Part shown: positions 16,126 through 21,843 of the stretch, in pieces
Layout of the letters: every line of letters begins with the position of its first letter
How positions within the stretch are numbered: the first letter of the stretch is position 1
DNA from: Thermoanaerobaculales bacterium
GTDB taxonomy: Bacteria > Acidobacteriota > Thermoanaerobaculia > Thermoanaerobaculales > Sulfomarinibacteraceae
Reading direction: 5' to 3'
DNA: 21,843 nucleotides
Assembly: GCA_025456385.1 (NCBI GenBank)
Contig: JALOKS010000016.1
Coordinates: 1 to 21,843, forward strand
The notes under the pieces: generated by a model
Database searches by the model: none
Seen by the model: the letters and a program-made list of their open reading frames with translations, nothing else
Told to the model about the DNA's origin: nothing
Translations under genes and position numbers: made by a program

Positions 16126-16141
16126 GCGGAAGACCGAGCGC

Positions 16142-17508
16142 TCAGCGCACGCCCTCGCGCCGCAGCGCTGCAGGGGTGTAGTCCTCGAGAGTGCGCTTGA
16201 TGTCGAACTCGTAGGGTGGGTACTCGCTCGAGAGGCCGATGGCCAGGTAGCGTCCGGCCTGGAGGTCGATGTGGGTCTCGATCGAGGTCCACACGCTGGG
16301 CACGTTGTAGTAGAGCATGGCGTGGCCTTCGGACACGCGCCACAGCTGGTCGCGGTTGTCGTAGACGTCCTCGATGACGATCTGCCAGCTGTCCTCGTCG
16401 AGGTAGAAGGTGCGCCGCTTGTAGATGTGGCGGGCATCGGCCTTCAGGGTCGCGTCCACGACCCACACCCGGTGCAGCTCGTAGCGCGCGTACTCCTGGT
16501 TCGGGTAGAGCGGCGTCAGGATGTCCTTGAACTTCACGGACGGGTCCTGAAGCTTGTAGGCGTTATAGGGAACGTAGACCTCTTTGCGGCCGACCAGCTT
16601 CCAGTCGTAACGGTCGGGAGCCCCGTTGAACATGTCGAGCTGGTCCGAGGTGCGCATCGAGTCGGCGGCGGTGCCGGGGTTGTCATAGGCCACGTTCGGG
16701 GCGCGCCGCACCCGGCGCTGGCCGGGGTTGTAGACCCAGGCGTTGCGGTGCTCGGCGACCTGGTTGAGGGTCTCGCCGACGAGCAGCACGCCGCCGGCCA
16801 GCCGCGCCGGCGCCATCACCTCCTGCTTGAAGAACAGGATCTTGTTGTTGAGGTCGGCCTCGGTCTTGCCGGCCATGCTGTAGAGCATGAAGAACTCGTC
16901 GCGGAACTCGACCAGGGTGTAGTCGCCGCCGCGCGTCGGCGCGGCCTGACCGATGGTGCGGGCGGCGCTGTCGGCGCGGTAGCGGAGGAGGTGGTTCCAG
17001 ATCGCCTCCAGGCCGTTCTTCGGGATCGGGAACGGAATACCGTTGATCGCCCCGATCACGCCGTTGCCGCCCTCGGCGAGCTTCGCGCTCGCGGCGTTGG
17101 CGATGGTCTTGTCGTAGATATGCGCTGCGGGTAGGCGGCGCTGCGTCGGCTCGGGTAGACCTTCATCGTGTAGTCGGGGTAGGTCTTGAACAGTGCGACC
17201 TGACCCTCCGAGAGCTTGGCGGCGTGCTCGCCGACGTTCTTCGAGGTGATCGTGAACAGCACCTTGTCGTCGGCGTAGGGGTTGGTGTAGTGCATGCCGG
17301 GCTTCCAGCCGGCCGGCGGCGCCTTGAGGCCGCCGTCCCAGGCCGGGATCGTGCCCTCGGCGTTGCCGGCCTTGATGGCGCCCAGCGGCGTCAGCTCCGT
17401 GCCGAGCTTCGCGATTTCATTCGGTGCCAGCTGCGCCTCGAGCGGCGCGAAGAGTCCGGCTGCGAGCAGCAGCGCGCAGCCGAGAATGATCAGTGAGCTC
17501 TTACGCAT
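16142..17508 (-). CDS. DUF1329 family exported protein, frameshifted
   Basis: DUF1329 proteins are exported, about 450 aa, with a LolA/LolB-like lipoprotein-carrier fold by family description; they accompany DUF1302 proteins and RND pumps. The gene begins with a signal peptide (MRKSSLIILGCALLLAAGLF) and reads GTELTPLGAIKAGNAEGTIP in normal family form up to YPSRRSAAYPQR. There an ATAT (17118-17121) shifts the frame. The next frame continues without loss as IYDKTIANAASAKLAEGGNG, then GIPFPIPKNGLEAIWNHLLR, to the stop at 16142. Dropping two bases (one AT) restores a continuous 454-residue protein. ATG 17508 is preferred over ATG 17514 because the AGGGAGG site is only 1 nt from the latter and 7 nt from the former. 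It lies 12-18 nt after the DUF1302 gene. Sequence error or a recent mutation are both possible. Confidence 0.88.
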
Positions 17509-17526
17509 CGTCATGCCTCCCTTGCC

Positions 17527-19353
17527 CTAGAACGCGTACTTGATGCCGACGGTCAGCGCCTTCACGCCCTCGACGAAGTTGCCGCCGGGCCCCGGGCTGA
17601 CGCCCGAGACATCGTGCTGCCAGCCGAAGCGGGGGACCAGCGCCCACGGTCCGATCGCGTTGTCGTACTGGAGGCGGCCCGCCAGGCGGTAGCCCCAGGA
17701 GAAGTCGTCCGCGAAGTGCTCGGGAGCCTCCTCGGGCTTGCCGGCATGCGCGCCGCCCGGGGCTGCCATGAGCGGGTTACCGCTGGTGTAGGTGCCGGGG
17801 CCCTCGTAGCGGAGGACGTCCTTGTCGGGCATGTCGAAGACCCAGTTGAAGCCCGGCTCGAGCACGAGCAGGCCCTGGTTCGCGCCGAGGATCCGCGACC
17901 ACGCCTTGGTGAGGGTGAACTGGAACTGAGTGGAGTCGTGCAGCCGGTAGCCCAGAATCTCCTCGGAGAACCCAGCGCCACCCGGGACGACCTGGTTGAC
18001 GGCGGCGAGGCCTGCATTGATCGGCGACAGGGCCGCGAAAAGGAGCTCCACGTCATCGACCAGGTAGGGGGCGTCCTGGCGGTAGGAGACCTCGCCCTGG
18101 AAGGCGATGCCCGAAGTTCCGAGCTGGGCGTTCCAGCTCAGGCCGTAGAGCTTGATGTCCTCGGGGTAGGCAATGAAGTAATTTGCGGTCTGGGCATAGG
18201 CCGAGAGACCGGCCGCCGACGCGGCCTGCCGGGCGGCGGCGTCCACCTCCGGGCTGAGGCCCGGCGGCACGCCGAAGAACTGGTAGATCCGCAGCGCCGC
18301 AGCCGCCCCGGCCGCCGACGCTGCCTGCGCGCCGGCGACTGTGCCCGTGATGCCGTTCACGGTCGGCAGCCGGCTGTGGTAGTTGATGTAGTACAGCCCG
18401 AACTCGGTGCCTCCCAGCGAGGGCGCGAAGATCCGCAAGGCGAGGCCGTACTGGCCTCCGTCCTCGGGCTCGACGTCGGCGGCGCGGGGCACGCTCATGA
18501 ACGGGTAGTCGACCGGGGGCTGGACGAAGAAAGGCGACTCGCCGGTGTCGGGGAAGCTGGCGAAGGCGAGGAAGACGTGGGTGCCACCCCGGCCAGCGAA
18601 GTCGTTGGTCGAGAAGAAGGTGCCCGGCGGGTCGATGACCGTCTCCTCCCACTCGAACTGGTAGTAGCCCTCGATCGCGAAGTTCGAGCTCAGATCGAGG
18701 GAGGCCGACACCAGGCCCACCGGCCGGTAGGCTTCCTTGAGCTCGGCTCCGGGGACCCGCAGGGCCGAGACGTCGACCGGGTTGGTGACGCCGATGCCGC
18801 CCGGGATGAAGGTGCTCTCGCCCCAGTTCAGCACCTGCCGGCCGGCGCGGATCTGGCCGCGGCCGAAGTCCCAGTAGGCGTAGGCGTCGAGCAGCTCGGT
18901 CCGGCTGCCGGCCCAGTCGATGGCCTCCTGGCTGAGCGCGGTGCGCTCGCAGCAGTTGTCGTCCTTGAGCTCGAAATCGTAGAAGCCGCTGCCGCGGACG
19001 AAGATGCCGAGAGTGTGGTTGCCGACCGGCACCGAGAAGTCGAGGTCGACGGTCGCCTTGACGGTGTTGCTGACGATGCCCTTGTCGAAGTTGAGGTTGC
19101 CGTCGTCACCGTTGACCGACCATGCGGTGCCGCCCTCGAAGGGGCTGATGATCGCCGGGTCGCGGTCCTCCATCCGGTAGAGGGCCCCCCACGACAGCGT
19201 GGTGTCGAGGTTGAGCTTGAACTTGCTGTCCCTCGGCGTCAGCTCGAAGGCATCGGCAGGCGCCGCCGAAACGACCGCCAGCGCCACCGCCAAGGCAACC
19301 AGGGCCGCCCTCCGGACGCGCAGCGTCCGCTCGGACTCCATTCTCATACTCAT
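17527..19353 (-). CDS. DUF1302 family outer-membrane protein
   Basis: A 608-residue protein with a signal peptide (RRAALVALAVALAVVSAAPADA, cleavage before FELT). A long beta-strand-rich body follows, ending ALTVGIKYAF with the terminal Phe of barrel proteins. The N-terminal motifs NLDTTLSWGALYRMEDRD and GSRTELLDAYAYWDFGRGQ, and the RAGRQVLNWGESTFIPGGIG segment, match DUF1302 (PF06980), thought to be an outer-membrane porin-like family. It has a vicinal Cys pair in the DDNCCER loop. ATG 19353 is chosen because GGAGG lies 6 nt upstream; an in-frame ATG 45 nt earlier has no ribosome site. It is the first gene of the four-gene block and sits behind a leader of about 250 nt. Transport of a hydrophobic compound is inferred from context only. 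Confidence 0.88.
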   Translation of the reverse strand: MSMRMESERTLRVRRAALVALAVALAVVSAAPADAFELTPRDSKFKLNLDTTLSWGALYRMEDRDPAIISPFEGGTAWSVNGDDGNLNFDKGIVSNTVKATVDLDFSVPVGNHTLGIFVRGSGFYDFELKDDNCCERTALSQEAIDWAGSRTELLDAYAYWDFGRGQIRAGRQVLNWGESTFIPGGIGVTNPVDVSALRVPGAELKEAYRPVGLVSASLDLSSNFAIEGYYQFEWEETVIDPPGTFFSTNDFAGRGGTHVFLAFASFPDTGESPFFVQPPVDYPFMSVPRAADVEPEDGGQYGLALRIFAPSLGGTEFGLYYINYHSRLPTVNGITGTVAGAQAASAAGAAAALRIYQFFGVPPGLSPEVDAAARQAASAAGLSAYAQTANYFIAYPEDIKLYGLSWNAQLGTSGIAFQGEVSYRQDAPYLVDDVELLFAALSPINAGLAAVNQVVPGGAGFSEEILGYRLHDSTQFQFTLTKAWSRILGANQGLLVLEPGFNWVFDMPDKDVLRYEGPGTYTSGNPLMAAPGGAHAGKPEEAPEHFADDFSWGYRLAGRLQYDNAIGPWALVPRFGWQHDVSGVSPGPGGNFVEGVKALTVGIKYAF

Positions 19354-19408
19354 CTCCTCCCTCCAATCCTCCGTCCATACCGTCTGGCTGCGATCCATGA
19401 ACGAATAA

Positions 19409-19434
19409 GCCCGCCGACGCGACTGTCGACGGGC
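19409..19434 (-). terminator. Weak hairpin in the DUF1302 leader (possible attenuator)
   Basis: On the minus strand GCCCGTCGAC pairs with GTCGGCGGGC around AGTCGC; the single mismatch becomes a G-U pair only in minus-strand RNA. TTATTCGTTC follows. It lies 56 nt before the DUF1302 ATG, downstream of the putative promoter, so it could end cytochrome transcripts or attenuate DUF1302. Confidence 0.4.
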
Positions 19435-19590
19435 CTGGGTTTGCGGTAACGGGTCGGCGGCTGCGGTCGGGTGGCGGCGGGCAGGGGCAGCGTCGGCTCG
19501 CTGCGAGCGGGTGCGAACGATCTCGTGCTCTCCGCGTCCGTCACAACGCCGCCCCCTGGTGGATCGATCAGCGGTTCGACAGCTCTGCTT

Positions 19591-19616
19591 CGTCACGAGT
19601 GACGGCGCGCAGCATA
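19591..19616 (-). promoter_or_regulatory. Putative promoter (-10 TATGCT) with operator-like dyad for DUF1302
   Basis: TATGCT (19616-19611 on the minus strand) is preceded by TGC, an extended -10 form. A TTGACG lies upstream but only 12 bp away, too close for a normal -35. Just downstream, at the expected start point, CGTCAC-GA-GTGACG (19591-19604) is a perfect 6-bp-arm dyad that could bind a dimeric repressor. Confidence 0.35.
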
Positions 19617-19698
19617 GCACAGGGCCGGCGTCAAACAGGGCCGCGGGGAGATTGAGACCGGAGCTTTCCGCTCTGTCGCGCGCCCGGCCCGTCCCACC

Positions 19699-21081
19699 TC
19701 AGGTTCCCGTCCGCTCGGCGGCCACGACCACGACCCGGACCCGGTGCTCGCTCATCCGCACCGGCTCCGCCTCCGGTGGCGGAATGGCGAGGAACTCGGC
19801 CACCGAGGCCACGACCTTCGAGTACCACACGGTCGCGGTCACGGTCAGCGGGCCTGGAGCGACCTCGGCTGGCAGCGTCCAGCTGTAGGTCTCGTTGACC
19901 GCCGCCAGCGGCTGCAGCCGGTAGTCGGGCCCGAAGGCCGCCGTGTTCCACTGTGCGATCGTCATCCGCCCCTGCGGGTCGAGGTAGGGGAGGCGGAAGA
20001 TGCGGGCGCCGGCGGGAACCGGCGCGTCGCGCAGCAGCCCCTTGAAGTCCGGCAGGCCCTGGATGTCGCCGATGTCCTGGTAGGCCAGGGCGTCGGCCGA
20101 GGCGATGGTCCAGTCCTCGCCCTCGAATCCCTTGCGATCGACCGGCAGGCGGTAGCTGCGGCCGGCGGCGTCGACGGCGGTGACGTCGAGCCAGAGCAGG
20201 CGCTCCTCGGCCGAGCCCGAAGGAATCGAGTGCGCCGCCTTGGCGTTGACGACGGTCGCCGTGAGAACCAGCTCGCCGCCGGCGGCCGCGGTGTCGGCCG
20301 CAGCGTGGATGCGGATCTCGACGGCGCCGGCGAGCTTGCCGTCGTCATGGGCGCCGTGGAAGAGGTGCTGGCGGACGTCGGGGTGGTCCTGGCCACCCGC
20401 CTCCGGCGCCGAGTTCCCGGCCGCCTTCGGCATGTGGCAGTCCTGACAGACGATGCCCGCCCTCGCCTGCGGGCTCTCCTGCCACTCGAGGTGCGTCGCC
20501 TTGACCCACAGGCCCCAGGGGTCCTTCTCGTTGTGGCAGGTGCCGCAGAGCTCGGCGCTCGTCATGAAGGGGTTGACGGCGATCTCGTGGCCGGGGCTCT
20601 CGGTGCCGCTGCGCACCCCCTGCTGCACGTCGCCCGGCGCGACGATGAAGTTGAAGTTGTAGGGCACCTCGCCCTCGAAGCCGACGATGGAGTGGCAGAG
20701 GTCGCAGCTCACACCCTCGTTGGCGCGCGTTCCCTCGGCGGGGCGCTTCGGGGGGATGTCGCCGGCGAGGAAGGCGAGCGGCGCGTGGCAGCCGTTGCAG
20801 CCGGCCTTGACGCCGGCCACCTTCTCCACCTTCCCGGCGTGGGGCAGGGCGAGATCGAAGTACTCGATCTCGTCCCAGGGGTGGGTGAAGCTCTGGTGCA
20901 TCAGCGACTGCTCGTACTGCCGGACGAGCCCGGTGTGGCACTCCGCGCAGCTTGAGTTGGGCTCGAAGCTCTCGTAGGGGTGGGCACCGAGGGCCGCGTC
21001 TCCAGCCGGCCCCGTGGCCCACACGACCAGGCTCAGGCTCGACACGATCACGGCCGACGCGAGCAACCAGCGGTGCTTCAT
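19699..21081 (-). CDS. Multiheme (five CXXCH) cytochrome c, exported
   Basis: A 460-residue periplasmic protein with signal peptide (RWLLASAVIVSSLSLVVWA) and five heme-binding motifs: CAECH (45-49), CNGCH (95-99), CDLCH (126-130), CGTCH (179-183) and CQDCH (212-216). After these comes a beta-sandwich-like C-terminal half of about 240 residues with NAKAAHSIPSG near residue 280, a His motif that in related multiheme cytochromes supplies a distal heme ligand. Overall it resembles the cytochrome c554/c-prime-like 'cytochrome c family proteins' used in periplasmic electron transfer; the redox partner is unknown. ATG 21081 follows GAGGAGG at 6 nt, so upstream extension of the frame to 21234 is not used. 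It is co-directional with the DUF1302 block but separated by 345 nt and probably independently transcribed. Confidence 0.9.
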   Translation of the reverse strand: MKHRWLLASAVIVSSLSLVVWATGPAGDAALGAHPYESFEPNSSCAECHTGLVRQYEQSLMHQSFTHPWDEIEYFDLALPHAGKVEKVAGVKAGCNGCHAPLAFLAGDIPPKRPAEGTRANEGVSCDLCHSIVGFEGEVPYNFNFIVAPGDVQQGVRSGTESPGHEIAVNPFMTSAELCGTCHNEKDPWGLWVKATHLEWQESPQARAGIVCQDCHMPKAAGNSAPEAGGQDHPDVRQHLFHGAHDDGKLAGAVEIRIHAAADTAAAGGELVLTATVVNAKAAHSIPSGSAEERLLWLDVTAVDAAGRSYRLPVDRKGFEGEDWTIASADALAYQDIGDIQGLPDFKGLLRDAPVPAGARIFRLPYLDPQGRMTIAQWNTAAFGPDYRLQPLAAVNETYSWTLPAEVAPGPLTVTATVWYSKVVASVAEFLAIPPPEAEPVRMSEHRVRVVVVAAERTGT

Positions 21082-21100
21082 GGCAGCCTCCTCGGGGCTC

Positions 21101-21129
21101 ACGCTAGTCCGTATGATGATCGCTGTCAA
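21101..21129 (-). promoter_or_regulatory. Possible sigma70 promoter for the cytochrome gene
   Basis: On the minus strand TTGACA (21129-21124) is followed after 17 bp by TAGCGT (21106-21101), 20 nt before the start codon. The spacing is ideal. However, the -35 lies in the zone where the sequence seems to change genome, so it may be a product of the join. Confidence 0.35.
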
Positions 21130-21435
21130 TTTGACCGGTTGTGGGAAAGTCTCCCGGAGGCAACCCGATCGAACATGGAAACGCAGCTGGGTTCGGATTT
21201 TGCATCGTTCAAAATTGGCCAGGTTCAGGTGCAATACAGCGGCGATCCCGGGTTGATCAGGGATTACATTTTAACCGGAATTGCCGGTGACCAGATTCAG
21301 ACCCTTTACGAACTGGTGATCGACGGAACCCTTGGCGGTCAAAGGAATCAGTGGGAATACACCTTTACCGCTTCCGGGGCCTTTACCAAACGGGAGAAGA
21401 TCATCGGGCGCAGCACGGATAACCTGGAATTCTGA
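21121..21435 (+). CDS. C-terminal fragment of a Bacteroidota-like protein, unknown function
   Basis: An open frame with no credible start runs to TGA 21435. From about 21130 it reads FDRLWESLPEATRSNMETQ, then FKIGQVQVQYSGDPGLIRDY and QTLYELVIDGTLGGQRNQW, ending GRSTDNLEF. Codons such as TTT, ATT, GAA and AAA are frequent, unlike the rest of the window. I do not recognise the family. It appears 5'-truncated by the junction rather than starting here; ATG 21175 is an internal alternative without a well-placed ribosome site. The next gene begins 1 nt after its stop, so the two were an operon in their source genome. Confidence 0.55.
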   Translation, partial: RCQFDRLWESLPEATRSNMETQLGSDFASFKIGQVQVQYSGDPGLIRDYILTGIAGDQIQTLYELVIDGTLGGQRNQWEYTFTASGAFTKREKIIGRSTDNLEF

Positions 21436-21436
21436 C

Positions 21437-21843
21437 ATGCGACGCATCCTTTTCATCCTCGCCCTGCTGATCCCGGCGGCCGTCTCACAAGCCCAGCACA
21501 GCTACCGCCTGGGCATCCTGCCTGCGGTGAACCTGTCGGTTGACCTGGGCAAAGGCTGGAAGCTGAATGCCAAGGCCGAATCGCGGCAATCGATCCTCAC
21601 GGGTCAGGCCGGCGAAGGTGCTGATGCGGGCTACGATTACCTGCTCACCGACCTTTCCGTCATCCCTTCCCGCAAGATCGGTCTGAACCATTCGGCTGCG
21701 GCGGGCTACCAGGTCCGTTTCCGCGACGGCTCCGTCAGTCACCGCCTGATCCAGCAGTTCACGCTGGTCAGCAAGTTCGATGCATTCCGGCTGGCCCAGC
21801 GTTTTGCCGCCGATCAAACCTTCCGGAAGGATACCGACCCCCT
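21437..21843 (+). CDS. DUF2490 family protein, 5' part
   Basis: The first 135 codons of a gene cut by the right edge. A signal peptide (MRRILFILALLIPAAVSQAQ) is followed by YRLGILPAVNLSVDLGKGWK, AESRQSI, DYLLTDLSVIPSRKIGLN, AAAGYQVRFRDG and the hallmark HRLIQQFTLVSKF then LAQRFAADQTF. This pattern of aligned strands, with 'RliQQf' and 'hRf..DQtf', is that of DUF2490 (PF10677), predicted outer-membrane barrels found almost only in Bacteroidota. ATG 21437 follows the preceding stop by 1 nt. Its origin differs from the rest of the window. Confidence 0.8.
   Translation, partial: MRRILFILALLIPAAVSQAQHSYRLGILPAVNLSVDLGKGWKLNAKAESRQSILTGQAGEGADAGYDYLLTDLSVIPSRKIGLNHSAAAGYQVRFRDGSVSHRLIQQFTLVSKFDAFRLAQRFAADQTFRKDTDP

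Larger units (their letters stand above)
19354..19698. other. Intergenic leader/promoter region, no gene seen
   Basis: These 345 nt between the cytochrome stop and the DUF1302 start hold no credible coding sequence. On the minus strand I see a possible extended -10 (TGCTATGCT), a 14-bp dyad at its presumed start point and a hairpin followed by TTATT nearer the DUF1302 ATG; each is listed separately. A short in-frame ATG at 19398 lacks a ribosome site. Confidence 0.6.

Noticed and set aside
17614..20955. Long plus-strand frames opposite DUF1302 and the cytochrome
   Set aside because: No family resemblance; minus-strand genes have signal peptides, heme motifs and ribosome sites.

Overview
The window is GC-rich (roughly 70% by eye) for its first ~21.1 kb, with long codon-biased genes, GGAGG-type ribosome sites and both strands used. 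Housekeeping genes (recX, alaS), a type IV pilus retraction ATPase, a TonB-dependent receptor, a multiheme cytochrome c and an outer-membrane DUF1302 protein point to a Gram-negative, probably metagenome-derived bacterium. Acidobacteriota is my best guess, but it rests on general gene flavour and not on a phylogenetic marker. The last ~0.7 kb has lower GC, different codon use and a DUF2490 protein typical of Bacteroidota, so the contig end looks like a join to another genome.

Layout. 1-153 (-): N-terminus of a sodium:solute symporter-like protein. 170-216: a near-perfect 23-bp-arm palindrome between divergent genes. 272-4540 (+): pilT-like ATPase (broken by an internal deletion/frameshift), recX and alaS, closely spaced. 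4610/4673-9678 (+): DUF2339 multi-pass membrane protein and DUF3999 exported protein, overlapping by 4 nt. 9691-12139 (+): promoter, TonB-dependent receptor and a canonical terminator. 12140-12604: non-coding, built from several repeat types, including a long CACAGAG-rich inverted repeat and a (CGAATTC)4 tandem. 12605-19353 (-): a four-gene block transcribed DUF1302, DUF1329 (frameshifted), YCF48/BNR-like propeller, MMPL/RND transporter, with a terminator-like hairpin in the middle and a strong terminator at the end. 19354-19698: leader/promoter region. 19699-21081 (-): a five-heme cytochrome c. 21121-21843 (+): Bacteroidota-like fragment with two genes.

How the genes may work together. The (-) strand block supplies an outer-membrane barrel (DUF1302), an exported LolA/LolB-like protein (DUF1329), a periplasmic beta-propeller (YCF48-like) and an inner-membrane RND/MMPL pump. 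That is one part for each envelope layer, so a trans-envelope carrier for a hydrophobic substrate is the natural inference; the substrate is unknown. The convergent TonB receptor and neighbouring cytochrome may or may not be related. DUF2339 and DUF3999 form a second envelope pair of unknown function. Two conserved genes carry frameshifts and a third lacks an obvious start codon, so sequence or assembly error should be considered throughout.
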